Below, one piece after another: positions 35,009 through 44,707 of a stretch of 64,000 nucleotides of DNA (its first letter is position 1; each line of letters starts with the position of its first letter). The notes beneath the pieces are model-generated. The model was given only the letters and a program-made list of their open reading frames with translations. It was not told where the DNA came from and did not search any database. Made by a program: the position numbers and the translations under genes. Origin of the DNA: Pseudomonas sp. DY-1 (GTDB lineage Bacteria > Pseudomonadota > Gammaproteobacteria > Pseudomonadales > Pseudomonadaceae); assembly GCF_003626975.1 (NCBI RefSeq), contig NZ_CP032616.1, positions 4,936,001-5,000,000 on the forward strand. Reading direction: 5' to 3'.

Positions 35009-36286
35009 ATGGCCCAGCTTCGCCGGGTCGCCATCGTCGGCGGCAACCGCATCCCCTTCGCCCGCTCCAACACCGTCTACGCCACGGCGAGCAACCAGGA
35101 CATGCTGACCAGCGCCCTGGAGGGCCTGGTGGAACGCTTCAACCTGCATGGCGTGCGCGTAGGCGAGTTCGCCGCTGGCGCAGTACTCAAGCACTCCCGC
35201 GATTTCAACCTGGCCCGTGAATGCGTGCTGGGCTCGCGATTGGCACCGGAAACCCCGGCCTACGACATCCAGCAGGCCTGTGGCACGGGCCTCGAGGCCG
35301 CCATCCTGGTGGCCAACAAGATCGCCCTCGGCCAGATCGAATGCGGTATCGCCGGCGGCGTGGACACTACTTCCGACGCGCCCATCGGTGTGCATGAGGA
35401 GCTGCGCAAGATCCTGCTGGAAGCCAACCGTGCCAAGACCACCAGCGACAAGATCAAGACCCTTCTGAAGGTTCGCCCGCGTCACCTGGCGCCGAACATT
35501 CCGCGCAACGGCGAACCGCGTACCGGGCTGTCCATGGGTGAACACTGCGAGCTGATGGCGCAGACCTGGGCCATCCCGCGCGATGAGCAGGACCAACTGG
35601 CCATCGCCAGTCACCAGAAGCTCGCGGCAGCTTATGCCGAGGGCTGGCAGAACGACCTGATGAGCCCCTTCCGTGGCCTGAACCGCGACCAGAACCTGCG
35701 CCCGGACATCAATGCCGAGAAGTTGGCCGGCCTGAAACCGGTGTTCGAGCGCGGCCCGCGCGGCACCCTGACGGCGGCGAACTCGACGCCTCTGACCGAC
35801 GGCGCCTCGGTGGTGCTGCTGGCCAGCGAGGAGTGGGCGAAGGCGCGCGGCCTGCCGGTCCTCGCTTACTTCCGGGACGGCGAAGCGGCGGCGGTGGATT
35901 TCGTCAGCGGCGAGGAAGGCCTGTTGATGGCGCCGGTCTACGCGGTTCCGCGTCTGCTCGCGCGCAACAACCTGTGCCTGCAGGACTTCGATTACTACGA
36001 GATCCACGAAGCCTTCGCCGCCCAGGTGCTCTGCACCCTCAAGGCCTGGGAGGACGCCGACTACTGCAAGAGCCGTCTCGATCTGGACAAGCCGCTGGGC
36101 TCCATCGACCGCAGCAAGATGAACGTCAAGGGCAGCTCGCTCGCGGCTGGCCACCCGTTCGCCGCCACCGGCGGGCGAATTGTCGCCAACCTGGCCAAGC
36201 TGCTTTCGGTGGCGGGTGAGGGGCGCGGACTCATCTCGATTTGCGCTGCGGGTGGCCAGGGTGTGACCGCGATCCTGGAAAAGTAA
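35009..36286 (+). CDS. fadI: Acetyl-CoA C-acyltransferase, FadI-type thiolase
   Basis: A 425-residue thiolase. The acylated Cys is in IQQACGTGLEAA (near residue 90), the C-terminal His in EIHEAFAAQ (near 333), and the second Cys in the ISICAAGGQG motif near the end (about 412). GHPFAATGGRI lies near 380. It splits 3-oxoacyl-CoA or condenses acyl-CoA. AAGGAG lies before ATG 35009. A strong terminator follows at 36346. Confidence 0.92.
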   Translation: MAQLRRVAIVGGNRIPFARSNTVYATASNQDMLTSALEGLVERFNLHGVRVGEFAAGAVLKHSRDFNLARECVLGSRLAPETPAYDIQQACGTGLEAAILVANKIALGQIECGIAGGVDTTSDAPIGVHEELRKILLEANRAKTTSDKIKTLLKVRPRHLAPNIPRNGEPRTGLSMGEHCELMAQTWAIPRDEQDQLAIASHQKLAAAYAEGWQNDLMSPFRGLNRDQNLRPDINAEKLAGLKPVFERGPRGTLTAANSTPLTDGASVVLLASEEWAKARGLPVLAYFRDGEAAAVDFVSGEEGLLMAPVYAVPRLLARNNLCLQDFDYYEIHEAFAAQVLCTLKAWEDADYCKSRLDLDKPLGSIDRSKMNVKGSSLAAGHPFAATGGRIVANLAKLLSVAGEGRGLISICAAGGQGVTAILEK

Positions 36287-36345
36287 TCCAATACCCGTGG
36301 CGGCAAGTCATCGCTGCCACGCGATGTAAGCAACTCCGTGATTTA

Positions 36346-36379
36346 GGGCGGCCCGCAATGTCGGGGCCGCCCTTTTTTT
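36346..36379 (+). terminator. Rho-independent terminator after fadI
   Basis: Stem GGGCGGCCC (36346-36354) pairs with GGGCCGCCC (36364-36372), followed by seven T's. It lies 60 bp after the fadI stop and can also stop transcripts from the opposite strand. Confidence 0.9.
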
Positions 36380-36401
36380 CGTCCGGATGGCAGGGCGGTT
36401 T

Positions 36402-36731
36402 TCAGCCATCGATCAGCACGCCGCCTTTGACGATCTTTACCTGATGATGGCGTTCAAGGCGCACCGGATCGCGACCGGTAATGCTCCAGCCCTGGTCGAT
36501 CAGCTTGTCGATGTGCTTGCGCATGGCGTGGAAGCCGCGCCTTTCCTGCGGCACGTCGCGGCGTCGCCTGAGCACCACCCATTGGCCAGCGACGTACTCG
36601 ATCCAGGGAGTCTGGGGTATCTCTTTGCGGTCGGCCGTGGTCGGCAGGCCGTTCTTGAAGATGGCCTCCTCGGGGAACAGCAATTCGGTAACGCTAGGTT
36701 CGTGTTCGCACAGCAGCCTGGGGTCAGTCAT
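36402..36731 (-). CDS. Hypothetical protein
   Basis: A 109-residue protein with GGGAGG 9 bp before ATG 36731. No membrane segments or signal peptide; a charged C-terminal half (RRRRDVPQERRGFHAMRKHIDKLI). No family recognised. It stands alone between the fadI terminator and a DUF2218 gene, with about 294 bp upstream that are gene-free and end in an inverted repeat. Confidence 0.75.
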   Translation of the reverse strand: MTDPRLLCEHEPSVTELLFPEEAIFKNGLPTTADRKEIPQTPWIEYVAGQWVVLRRRRDVPQERRGFHAMRKHIDKLIDQGWSITGRDPVRLERHHQVKIVKGGVLIDG

Positions 36732-36991
36732 TTTGAAACAACCTCCCTATTGCACGATTGCGTTCGGACGCATGCTGCCGTCCGGGTCTGCACCTGGGTG
36801 TATCACCGTTGCAACAGGTACAGAGCAAGGGCTGTGCCACAAGCGTTGCACTGCTCTGGATGGGGGCTTGCGGGGGAGGTGAGGCGCGTTGCGGCGTCGG
36901 GACTGGGGATTGGGACACAGGAGTGGGGGCATCCCTCACCCCCACCGGAAAGGCCTGTCCGCGACAGCGATACCAGGTCTTGCGGACAGCC

Positions 36992-37013
36992 CCCTCTCCC
37001 TTCAGGGAGAGGG
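36992..37013. repeat. Inverted repeat, CCCTCTCCC family (second copy)
   Basis: The 22-bp hairpin here is identical to that at 5016-5037. It lies in the gap before the DUF2218 gene. Confidence 0.7.
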
Positions 37014-37025
37014 CCGTACGGTGGC

Positions 37026-37310
37026 TCAGGCACTCCACTCCAGCTGCAGCTCTTCCTGCCAGGCCACGCGCACGAAGTGACTGCCGACGATGTCCTTCAG
37101 TCGCTCCAGGCCTTCGGTCGATTGACTTTCCACGGACAAGGTCAGGCCATCGTCTTCCGCGCGCAGGAGGCCGAGGCCCAGGTCGAACTCGATGCGGCCC
37201 TGCTGATTGTCGTGGCTCACGGGCACACGATGGGCGAAGTGCTTGCACAGGCGGGTGATGTAGCGCGCCGGGGTGGCGGTGGCGACATGGGCGGATGCGG
37301 TCAGGGTCAT
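37026..37310 (-). CDS. DUF2218 protein
   Basis: A 94-residue small cytoplasmic protein of the DUF2218 family: TPARYITRLCKHFAHRVPV near the start and GLLRAEDDGLTLSVE in the middle are typical. It lies 11 bp after the NAD(P)-binding protein gene, so the two are co-transcribed. Its function in the cell is unknown. Confidence 0.8.
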   Translation of the reverse strand: MTLTASAHVATATPARYITRLCKHFAHRVPVSHDNQQGRIEFDLGLGLLRAEDDGLTLSVESQSTEGLERLKDIVGSHFVRVAWQEELQLEWSA

Positions 37311-37321
37311 GGGTATGTTCC

Positions 37322-37963
37322 TCAGTAGCCGACGGTGAAACGTTGGCGGATGTGTTGGGGTTGTTCCAGTTCGTCGACGATGGCCACGGCGAGGTCCGCC
37401 ACCGAGATACGTGCCGGATGGTCGCCGCTCATCAGCAGCTGGTCGCCGCCGACGCGGAAGCGGCCGGTGCGCTCGCCCGGTTCCAGCAGGGCGGGCGGGG
37501 AAATGAAGGTCCAGTCCAGGTCCTGTTCTTCGCGGATCAGGCGGAGTGCCTGGCGTGCGCCTTCCGCGCCTTCCTTGTACTCGGCAGGGAAATCCGGGGT
37601 ATCGATCAGCTGCAGGTTTGGCGCGACATAGAGGCTGCCGGCCCCGCCGACCACCAGCAGGCGCTTGAGGCCGGCCTGCCGGATTCCGGCGAAGATGGCC
37701 TGGGTACCCTGGATGAACAGTTCGCGAATCTTCACTTCGCCCCAGCCGGGGTTGAAGGCGTGGATCACTGCGTCGTGGCCGGCTACTGCCCCGGCGATGT
37801 TTGCGGCGTCATAGGCGTCGCCTTTCACGGCGTCGAGCTGAGCGTGCTGCGAGAGTTTTTCCGGATGGCGGACGATGGCGGTCACCTGGTGGCCGCGTTG
37901 CAGGGCTTCGCTGAGGACGGCGGAGCCGACGAAACCGGTGGCGCCGATCAGGGCGATTTTCAT
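37322..37963 (-). CDS. NAD(P)-binding atypical SDR (NmrA/flavin-reductase-like)
   Basis: A 213-residue atypical SDR. The Rossmann motif [11 protein letters not shown] (residues 5-15) marks NAD(P)H binding. ATG 37963 is chosen because GGAG lies 6 bp upstream; two earlier ATGs would add four residues. It is divergent from a LysR gene (38065), which probably regulates it. Similar pairs respond to electrophile stress; that is only a suggestion. Confidence 0.85.
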   Translation of the reverse strand: MKIALIGATGFVGSAVLSEALQRGHQVTAIVRHPEKLSQHAQLDAVKGDAYDAANIAGAVAGHDAVIHAFNPGWGEVKIRELFIQGTQAIFAGIRQAGLKRLLVVGGAGSLYVAPNLQLIDTPDFPAEYKEGAEGARQALRLIREEQDLDWTFISPPALLEPGERTGRFRVGGDQLLMSGDHPARISVADLAVAIVDELEQPQHIRQRFTVGY

Positions 37964-38064
37964 GTGCATCTCCATGCTGGGTTGCGAGGTGACGCATAAT
38001 CGCTGCTGGATAATCGGCGGAAAAAGTGCCGAAAGGTGCTTTCACAATTAAGCGGAGCTTACGA

Positions 38065-38958
38065 ATGGAGCAGCTAAAGCGCATGGCGGTGTTCGCCACC
38101 GTGGTCGAGCGCGGCAGCATGGTGGCAGCCGCCGAAGTGCTGGGCATGACGGCCTCGGCAGTGAGCCAGCAAATTCGCAAGCTGGAAGAGGAAACCCAGG
38201 TCAGCCTGCTGCATCGCACCACGCGCAAGCTGACCCTGACTGAGGCTGGCGCGGTGTTCTACAAGAGCTGCGCCCAGGTGCTGGAGCTGGCGCAGCAGGC
38301 CGAGCAGCGCCTGGCGGAACTGCGCGATGCCCCGGTGGGCGAGCTGCGCATCGCGGCGCCCGTGGGCTTCTCTACCGGCATGCTGACCGAGGCTCTGGCG
38401 CCACTGCTGGAAGCCCATCCTGGCCTCAGCCTGCAACTGTTCTTTCATGACGAGCAGATCGACCTGGTGGAGCAGCGCATCGACCTGGCCATCCGCGTGG
38501 GCTCTCAGGAAGATTCCAGCCTGGTGGCCCGGCATCTTGCTGACTGGCCGGCGGTGCTCTGCTGCGCGCCGGCCTATCTGGCCCGCAGCGGTCCGATCCA
38601 GCGGCCCGAGCGGCTGCTGGAGCTGGACTGGATCAGCCTCAATGGCGAACGCCAGCAGCACCAGGTGACTTTCACCAGCCCCGGCGGGGAACAACAACGG
38701 CTGCGCTTGGAGCCGCGCGTGGCGTGCAACAATATCCTCGCGGTGCGCAGCTTCACCCTGGCTGGCCTCGGTATTTCGTTGCAGCCGGAACCGGAAGTGC
38801 GCGAGGAATTGGCCAGCGGCCGGCTGTTGGCATTGCTTCCCGAGTGGCAGCCGAGGCCGGTGGGGCTCTACATTGTCACCCCGCGCCGCGATGCATTGCC
38901 GGCCAAGGTGCGCTATGCCATCGAAGCCCTTCGTCGCGGTCTTTTGCGTCGTGGATAG
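38065..38958 (+). CDS. LysR-family regulator
   Basis: A 297-residue LysR-type regulator with an N-terminal winged HTH (SMVAAAEVLGMTASAVSQQIRKLEE at about 18-42) and a periplasmic-binding-fold ligand domain of the CrgA/PA2206 group (DLAIRVGSQEDSSLVARHL near 148). It is divergent from the SDR gene at 37963, its likely target. Confidence 0.9.
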   Translation: MEQLKRMAVFATVVERGSMVAAAEVLGMTASAVSQQIRKLEEETQVSLLHRTTRKLTLTEAGAVFYKSCAQVLELAQQAEQRLAELRDAPVGELRIAAPVGFSTGMLTEALAPLLEAHPGLSLQLFFHDEQIDLVEQRIDLAIRVGSQEDSSLVARHLADWPAVLCCAPAYLARSGPIQRPERLLELDWISLNGERQQHQVTFTSPGGEQQRLRLEPRVACNNILAVRSFTLAGLGISLQPEPEVREELASGRLLALLPEWQPRPVGLYIVTPRRDALPAKVRYAIEALRRGLLRRG

Positions 38959-39030
38959 CCGCCGCTGCCCGCATGCCGTATAACGTCGGCCCATCCTCTC
39001 CGTCCCCTTGAAGGCACTCGCAGCACCTGC

Positions 39031-39924
39031 ATGAAGACCCCGAAACGCCTTGAGCCATTGCTGGAAGATGGCCTGATCGATGAAGTCCTGCGCCCGCTGA
39101 TGAGCGGCAAGGAAGCCTCCGTGTACGTGGTGCGCTGCGGCAGTGAGCTGCGTTGCGCCAAGGTCTACAAGGAGGCCAACAAGCGTGGTTTCCGCCAGGC
39201 CGCCGAATACCAGGAAGGCCGCAAGGTGCGTAACAGCCGCGATGCCCGGGCCATGGCCAAGGGCTCGAAGTACGGCCGCCGCGAGCGCGAGGAAACCTGG
39301 CAGAACGCCGAGGTGGCGGCGCTGTTCCGACTCGCCAACGCCGGGGTACGGGTACCCAAGCCCTACGACTTCCTCGATGGCGTACTGCTCATGGAGCTGG
39401 TCAGCGACGGTGAAGGCGATGCCGCGCCACGCCTGAACGATGTCGACTTGACGCCGGAGGATGCGCGCGAGTTCCACGGTTTCATGATCGGCGAGATCGT
39501 CAAGATGCTCTGCGCCGGGCTGGTTCATGGCGACCTGTCAGAGTTCAACGTGCTACTCGACCCCTACGGCCCGGTCATCATCGACCTGCCCCAGGCCGTG
39601 GATGCGGCAGGCAACAACCACGCCTTCCGCATGCTGGAGCGAGATGTTGGCAATATGGCCGAGTATTTCGGCCAGTTCGCCCCCGAATTGAAGTTCACCC
39701 GCTACGCCAAGGAAATGTGGGCGCTCTTCGAGGAAGGCAAGCTGACCCCGGAAAGTCCGCTTACCGGCCACTTCGACGAGCCCGAGGACTCTGCCGACCT
39801 GGACGCGGTGATGCGCGAAATCAAGGCGGCCCTGGCTGACGAGGCCCGACGCCAGGCGGCGCTGGCCGAGCAGGACGCGCCGCAAGGGCTTGAAGAGCCA
39901 ACGCCACCCTGGATGCGCGGCTGA
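39031..39924 (+). CDS. RIO1-family protein kinase
   Basis: A 297-residue RIO-type Ser/Thr kinase, as found next to cueR in P. aeruginosa (PA4780 region). The nucleotide loop is SGKEASVYVV (about 26-35), the catalytic loop HGDLSEFNVLL (about 164-174), and the metal-binding Asp lies in IIDLPQAV (near 182). The C-terminal part is acidic. Substrates of bacterial RIO kinases are unknown. ATG 39031 is chosen; earlier frames are not coding. Confidence 0.85.
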   Translation: MKTPKRLEPLLEDGLIDEVLRPLMSGKEASVYVVRCGSELRCAKVYKEANKRGFRQAAEYQEGRKVRNSRDARAMAKGSKYGRREREETWQNAEVAALFRLANAGVRVPKPYDFLDGVLLMELVSDGEGDAAPRLNDVDLTPEDAREFHGFMIGEIVKMLCAGLVHGDLSEFNVLLDPYGPVIIDLPQAVDAAGNNHAFRMLERDVGNMAEYFGQFAPELKFTRYAKEMWALFEEGKLTPESPLTGHFDEPEDSADLDAVMREIKAALADEARRQAALAEQDAPQGLEEPTPPWMRG

Positions 39925-39990
39925 CCGTCACTTGACCTGGCAGGGTCGGCGCACGATCCTTGCTCATTGGTTTTATCAGGAGATGTGCAG

Positions 39991-40455
39991 ATGCAAGGCC
40001 AAGCCGAAGTGGTTGATTACCTCAAGGACTTGTTGCGCGGTGAACTGGCCGCCCGTGACCAGTACTTCCTGCATTCGCGGATGTACCAGGACTGGGGCTT
40101 CAACAAGCTCTTCGAACGCATCAACCACGAGATGGAAGAAGAGACCCAGCACGCCGATGCCCTGCTGCAGCGCATCCTCTTCCTCGAAGCCACTCCGGAC
40201 ATGCGCCCGCGCACCATTCATCCCGGCCACACCGTGCCGGACATGCTGCGTGCCGACCTCAAGCTGGAATATGAAGTTCGTGCCGCGCTGAGCAAGGGCA
40301 TTGCCCTGTGCGAGAAGCACAAGGACTACATGAGCCGCGATATCCTCGCCGCCCAGCTCAAGGACACCGAGGAAGATCACGCCTACTGGCTGGAACAGCA
40401 GCTCGGCATGATCGACCGCATCGGCCTGCAGAACTACCTGCAGTCGCAGGCTTGA
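39991..40455 (+). CDS. Bacterial ferritin, FtnA/BfrA-type without haem Met
   Basis: A 154-residue four-helix ferritin. Ferroxidase residues are present: E in [13 protein letters not shown]-x-x-H in EEETQHAD, and E-x-x-H in DTEEDHAYW. At the place where haem-binding bacterioferritins have Met52 (E-M-K-H) this protein has Thr (ETQH), so it should not bind haem, like P. aeruginosa FtnA. It stores iron. A terminator follows. ATG 39991 is preceded by CAGGAG. Confidence 0.88.
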   Translation: MQGQAEVVDYLKDLLRGELAARDQYFLHSRMYQDWGFNKLFERINHEMEEETQHADALLQRILFLEATPDMRPRTIHPGHTVPDMLRADLKLEYEVRAALSKGIALCEKHKDYMSRDILAAQLKDTEEDHAYWLEQQLGMIDRIGLQNYLQSQA

Positions 40456-40474
40456 GCTGATCGAGCTGAACCGG

Positions 40475-40498
40475 AAGGGCCGCCAATGCGGCCTTTTT
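40475..40498 (+). terminator. Rho-independent terminator after ferritin gene
   Basis: GGCCGC (40478-40483) and GCGGCC (40488-40493) with loop CAAT, then five T's. It lies about 20 bp after the stop. Confidence 0.85.
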
Positions 40499-40902
40499 GT
40501 TGGGCGAGTTCCGCCGCCTTTCGCGAATGAATTCGCTCCCACGGCACTCCACCTGAATCGACCTCGGCACAGACAGCCCCTTCTCCCTCTGGGGTGAAGA
40601 AGCCCGCTTTTCGAAGCACCGCTGCCGGGGCCGATGAACGCCTGAGCGCGAAGCGATCGGGCAGGGGCGCAGGGCGGGCAGGTACGGCGCAGCAGTGAAG
40701 GGCAGTCCTTCGCCTGCCTGGCGAATGAATTCGCCCTTACAGGAGGCACATTCCAACTCCCTGGCACGAGCTGCCCCCTCTCCCGCGTGCGGGAGAGGGG
40801 TGAGGGCAGCCATACAGCCCCTGCTGATTTTTCCAGCGTTCTGTGTCCTTACATCCGACCGCCAGGCTGCTAGCGTGTGCCTGAACTTCCGGAGTCCTCG
40901 CC
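40499..40902. other. 404-bp gene-free gap with repeat fragments
   Basis: No gene is visible. It holds half-copies of the GCGAATGAATTCGC repeat (about 40523-40545 and 40721-40742), a damaged CCCTTCTCCCTCTGGGG piece (about 40580) and a complete CCCCTCTCCC-type hairpin (40775-40800). It is a landing strip for dispersed repeats before the EamA gene. Confidence 0.6.
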
Positions 40903-41805
40903 ATGCCTCTTCCACACATTCTCCTGGCCCTGCTGGTCACCCTGATCTGGGGCGTCAATTTCGTGGTGATCAAGGTCGGCCTGGAAGATTTCCCTCCGCT
41001 GCTGTTCTGCGCGCTGCGCTTCGCCCTCGCGGCGCTGCCGCTGCTGTTCCTGCGCGGACCGATGCCGGCGCCGTTCTGGCGCATCGTGCAGATCGGCCTG
41101 CTACTGGGCGTGATCAAGTTCGGCCTGTTGTTCGTCGGCATGCACCTGGGAATGCCGGCTGGGCTGTCGTCGCTGGTGCTGCAGAGCCAGGTGTTCTTCA
41201 CCATCCTGATCGCGGCGCTATTTCTCGGCGAGCGGCCCAGCCGTAGAGGCCTGCTGGGGCTCCTGCTGGCAGCATCCGGGCTGGTGCTGATCGGCCTGGG
41301 CCGGCCATTGGGGGACAGCCTGCTGGCGTTCATGCTGGTGATTGCCGCGGCGCTGGTCTGGGCCTTCGCCAATATCGCCACCAAACGCAGCGGCGCGAAG
41401 GACATGCTGCGGTTGATCTGCTGGGTCAGCCTGATCCCGCCGCTGCCCTTGCTGCTGCTCTCCTATGTCTTCGAAGGCCCCGAAGCCATTGCCAGCGCGT
41501 TGAGCCACCCGAGCTGGGGCGGCATCGGCGCGCTGGTCTACATCGCCTTCCTCGCCACCACCGTGGGCTTTGGCCTCTGGAGCTTCCTGCTGCAGCGCTA
41601 TCCGGCCAGCCTGGTGACACCCTTCGCCCTGGCGGTGCCGGTGTCGGGGCTGCTGTCCGGCTGGTTGCTTTTGGGCGAGGAACTCAGTGCCACCGGCTGG
41701 CTGGCATGCGTGCTGGTGTTCGTAGGGCTGGCAATCACCGTACTGCCCAAGGGCTTGTTGGGGCGCACCTTCAGTGGCAGCAGCCGCCTGACTCCAGGTC
41801 CTTGA
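40903..41805 (+). CDS. EamA-family (DMT) exporter
   Basis: A 300-residue membrane protein with ten hydrophobic helices in two EamA repeats (about 1-140 and 145-290). The N-terminal helix contains LVTLIWGVNFVVIK, typical of amino-acid or metabolite exporters like YedA/RhtA. Its 3' end overlaps that of cueR by 35 bp on the other strand. Substrate unknown. Confidence 0.88.
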   Translation: MPLPHILLALLVTLIWGVNFVVIKVGLEDFPPLLFCALRFALAALPLLFLRGPMPAPFWRIVQIGLLLGVIKFGLLFVGMHLGMPAGLSSLVLQSQVFFTILIAALFLGERPSRRGLLGLLLAASGLVLIGLGRPLGDSLLAFMLVIAAALVWAFANIATKRSGAKDMLRLICWVSLIPPLPLLLLSYVFEGPEAIASALSHPSWGGIGALVYIAFLATTVGFGLWSFLLQRYPASLVTPFALAVPVSGLLSGWLLLGEELSATGWLACVLVFVGLAITVLPKGLLGRTFSGSSRLTPGP

Positions 41806-42172
41806 GGATCGGGCAATCCGGGCGATGGTCGCCCTGGCAGTGATCCACCAGCTCCTGAAGCGTGTCGCGCAGACCCGCGAGCTCGGAGATCTTGCGGTTC
41901 AGCGCTTCGATATGGTCGCGGGCCAGCTCCTTCACATCGGCGCTGGCGCGCTGGCGGTCTTGCCAGAGCTCCAGCAGCCGGCCCACTTCCTCCAGTGAAA
42001 ATCCGAGGTCCCGCGAGCGTTTTATGAACGCCAGGGTGTGCAGGTCCTGGCTGTTGTACTGGCGGTAGCCGCTGTCGGTGCGTCCGGCTTCCGGCAGCAG
42101 GCCGATGCCTTCGTAGTAGCGAATCATCTTCGCGGTCAGCCCGCTTTTCTTCGCCGCTTGGCCGATGTTCAT
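41771..42172 (-). CDS. cueR: Copper-responsive MerR regulator
   Basis: A 133-residue MerR-family regulator. The N-terminal HTH (MNIGQAAKKSGLTAKMIRYYE) is that of CueR, and the C-terminal metal loop has two Cys (CPILKDLESGGC; about C122 and C130) as in the Cu(I) sensor. Two promoters in the window fit its binding pattern (44673-44703 before copA and 45126-45156 before copZ). It lies 89 bp downstream of copA and points the same way. Confidence 0.92.
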   Translation of the reverse strand: MNIGQAAKKSGLTAKMIRYYEGIGLLPEAGRTDSGYRQYNSQDLHTLAFIKRSRDLGFSLEEVGRLLELWQDRQRASADVKELARDHIEALNRKISELAGLRDTLQELVDHCQGDHRPDCPILKDLESGGCCH

Positions 42173-42202
42173 TGGCGTTTCCTCTCTTGCGGGGCCGCGA
42201 CC

Positions 42203-42250
42203 GTAGGAGCGAGCTTGCTCGCGAACCCTCGCAAGCAAGCTGGTTCCTGC
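42203..42250. repeat. REP-like palindrome between copA and cueR
   Basis: Imperfect copy of the GTAGGAGCGAGCTTGCTCGCG class; the right arm has diverged (AAGCTGGTTCCTGC). It lies in the copA-cueR gap and reaches near the cueR ribosome-binding site. Confidence 0.65.
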
Positions 42251-42261
42251 GGAAATGGGTG

Positions 42262-44646
42262 TCAATCGTCCGGCTTCCAAGTCTTCAGCAGCAGTGCATT
42301 GCTCACCACGCTGACACTGGACAGCGCCATGGCCGCACCCGCCACTACGGGGCTGAGCAGGCCGGCGGCGGCCAGGGGGATGCCGATCAGGTTGTAGATG
42401 AAGGCCCAGAACAGGTTCTGGCGAATCTTCGCATAGGTCCGGCGGGAGATATCCAGGGCCGCTGGAACAAGGCGCGGGTCGCCGCGCATCAGGGTGATAC
42501 CGGCGGCGTGCATGGCCACGTCCGTACCGCCGCCCATGGCGATGCCGACGTCGGCGGCGGCCAGGGCCGGGGCGTCGTTGATGCCGTCGCCCACCATTGC
42601 TACTACTGCCCCCCGGGCTTTGAGCGCTGCCACTGTGGCGGCCTTGTCCGCCGGCAGCACCTCGGCGTGTACCGAGTCGATGCCCAGGGCCTCGGCCACC
42701 ACCCGCGCACTGCCGCGGTTATCGCCGGTGATCAGGTGACTGTGGATATCCCGCTCGCGCAGGGTCGTGACAGCCTGTGCAGCGCCATCCTTGAGGGTGT
42801 CACCGAAGGCGAAGAGGCCGAGCACACGCGGCTCCGGTTGCAGCTCCAGCAACCACGACAGAGTGCGTCCCTCGGTCTCCCATTCTTTGGCCTGGCTGGC
42901 CAGGTCGCCTGCCGCAAGCTGCTGTTCATCCAGCAAACGACGGTTTCCCAGGGCCAGCAGGCGGCCGTTCACCCTGCCTTGGATTCCGCGGCCGGCCAAG
43001 GCACGACTGTCGTCCACGTTGGGAGCGTCCAGGCCGCGATCGACGCAGGTATCCAGCACCGCTTTGGCGAGCGGGTGTTCACTGCCGCGTTGCAGCGCTC
43101 CGGCCAGTTGCAGCAGCTCGTTCTCGTCGCCATGCGCCGCAACAAGGTGAGCGATGCGCGGGGTGCCGGAGGTGAGAGTGCCGGTCTTGTCGAAGGCCAC
43201 GGCCGTCACGGCGTGAGCAACTTCCAGGGCTTCGGCGTCCTTGATCAGGATTCCGTGGCGTGCCGCCACGCCGGTTCCGGCCATGATCGCGGTGGGAGTG
43301 GCGAGGCCAAGTGCACAGGGGCAGGCGATGACCAGCACCGCAACGGCATTGATCAGCGCGGTCTCGATGCCGGCACCGGCCAACAACCAGCCGGCCAGAG
43401 TGGCCAGGGCAATCAGCATTACCGCCGGGACGAACACCTGGCTGACGCGGTCCACCAGCTTCTGGATGGGCGCCTTGGCCGCCTGTGCGTCTTCCACCAG
43501 GCGGATGATTCGCGCCAGCACGGTCTCACCACCAAGTGCCGTGGTACGCACCAGCAGACGCCCTTCGCCGTTGATGGCTCCTGCCGTGACGCGGTCGCCG
43601 GGCTGCTTGGGCACCGGCAGGCTCTCGCCGCTGATCAGCGCTTCGTCGGCGTGGCTTTGCCCTTCGCTGACCTCGCCGTCGGCGGGGAAGCGCTCGCCGG
43701 GCTTCACCACCAGCAGGTCACCAAGTTGCAAAGCGGCGATGGCGACGTCCTCCTCGCGGCCATCCCTAAGGCGAGTGGCGCGTTCCGGGCGCAGGGCTTC
43801 CAGGGCGCGGATGGCGGCGCTGGTCTGACGTTTGGCCCGGCTTTCCAGATATTTGCCCAGCAGAACCAGGGCAATCACCACGGCTGAGGCTTCGAAGTAG
43901 AGATGCGGTGTGTGGCCGGGATGCGCGGTCCACCATTGATAGAGGCTGAGGCCATAGCCGGCGCTGGTGCCAATGGCCACCAGCAAGTCCATGTTGCCGG
44001 CGCCTGCTTTCACCGCTTTCCAGGCTGCGCGGTAGAAGCGTGCGCCAAGGATGAACTGCACGGGCGTGGCCAGGGCGAACTGTGCCCAGGCCGGCAGCAT
44101 CCAGTGCAGGCCGAACCATTCCAGCAGCATGGGGACCACCAGTGGCAGCGCCAGGGCGAGGGCAAGCAGGACGGCCCAGCGTTCACGGCTTAGGCGAGCT
44201 TCGGTGTCATCCACTGGTGGCTGATCTTCATCCACAAGGCTGGCGGTATAGCCGGCGGCTTCCACCGCCTGGACCAGGCGGGTGCCGTCGGGGGGGCCGA
44301 AGATTTGCAGGTGGGCGCGTTCGCTGGCCAGGTTCACGGTCACGTCGGCCACGCCCGGCACCTTGCGCAGGGCCCGCTCCACGCGACCGACGCAGCTGGC
44401 GCAGGTCATGCCGCCGATGGCCAGTTCCAGCCGCTGGGCGGGCACCTGGTAGCCCGCGGCTTCCACGGCCGCTACCAGGGCCGGCAGGCTGTCGCCCGAG
44501 GCTTTAACACGAGCCTGTTCGGTAGCCAGGTTGACGCTTGCGGCCTGCACGCCGGGCACTTTGGCCAGGGCGCGCTCCACTCGTCCGGCGCAGCTGGCGC
44601 AAGTCATCCCGGAGATGGGCAGGTCGAATGCGGTTGGGTTGGTCAT
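42262..44646 (-). CDS. copA: Cu(I)-exporting P1B-type ATPase
   Basis: A 794-residue copper exporter. Two heavy-metal domains have GMTCASC (near residues 13 and 79). The membrane part carries the CPC motif ([10 protein letters not shown] near 440), [11 protein letters not shown] holds the phosphorylated Asp (near 485), and [10 protein letters not shown] is near 680. It pumps Cu(I) to the periplasm. GGAGGAT lies before ATG 44646. The promoter upstream has the CueR geometry, and the next gene encodes CueR. Confidence 0.96.
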   Translation of the reverse strand: MTNPTAFDLPISGMTCASCAGRVERALAKVPGVQAASVNLATEQARVKASGDSLPALVAAVEAAGYQVPAQRLELAIGGMTCASCVGRVERALRKVPGVADVTVNLASERAHLQIFGPPDGTRLVQAVEAAGYTASLVDEDQPPVDDTEARLSRERWAVLLALALALPLVVPMLLEWFGLHWMLPAWAQFALATPVQFILGARFYRAAWKAVKAGAGNMDLLVAIGTSAGYGLSLYQWWTAHPGHTPHLYFEASAVVIALVLLGKYLESRAKRQTSAAIRALEALRPERATRLRDGREEDVAIAALQLGDLLVVKPGERFPADGEVSEGQSHADEALISGESLPVPKQPGDRVTAGAINGEGRLLVRTTALGGETVLARIIRLVEDAQAAKAPIQKLVDRVSQVFVPAVMLIALATLAGWLLAGAGIETALINAVAVLVIACPCALGLATPTAIMAGTGVAARHGILIKDAEALEVAHAVTAVAFDKTGTLTSGTPRIAHLVAAHGDENELLQLAGALQRGSEHPLAKAVLDTCVDRGLDAPNVDDSRALAGRGIQGRVNGRLLALGNRRLLDEQQLAAGDLASQAKEWETEGRTLSWLLELQPEPRVLGLFAFGDTLKDGAAQAVTTLRERDIHSHLITGDNRGSARVVAEALGIDSVHAEVLPADKAATVAALKARGAVVAMVGDGINDAPALAAADVGIAMGGGTDVAMHAAGITLMRGDPRLVPAALDISRRTYAKIRQNLFWAFIYNLIGIPLAAAGLLSPVVAGAAMALSSVSVVSNALLLKTWKPDD

Positions 44647-44672
44647 GGGTCGATCCTCCTTGGCATGAACCT

Positions 44673-44703
44673 AGGATCAACCTTGACACGAGGGAAAGGT
44701 CAA
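44673..44703 (-). promoter_or_regulatory. CueR-type promoter of copA
   Basis: On the minus strand: -35 TTGACC (44703-44698), a 19-bp spacer and -10 GATCCT (44678-44673). The spacer overlaps the dyad ACCTT-N11-AAGGT (44680-44700). A 19-bp spacer and ACCTT/AAGGT arms are the hallmark of CueR-controlled promoters. Confidence 0.8.
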
Positions 44704-44707
44704 GTGG

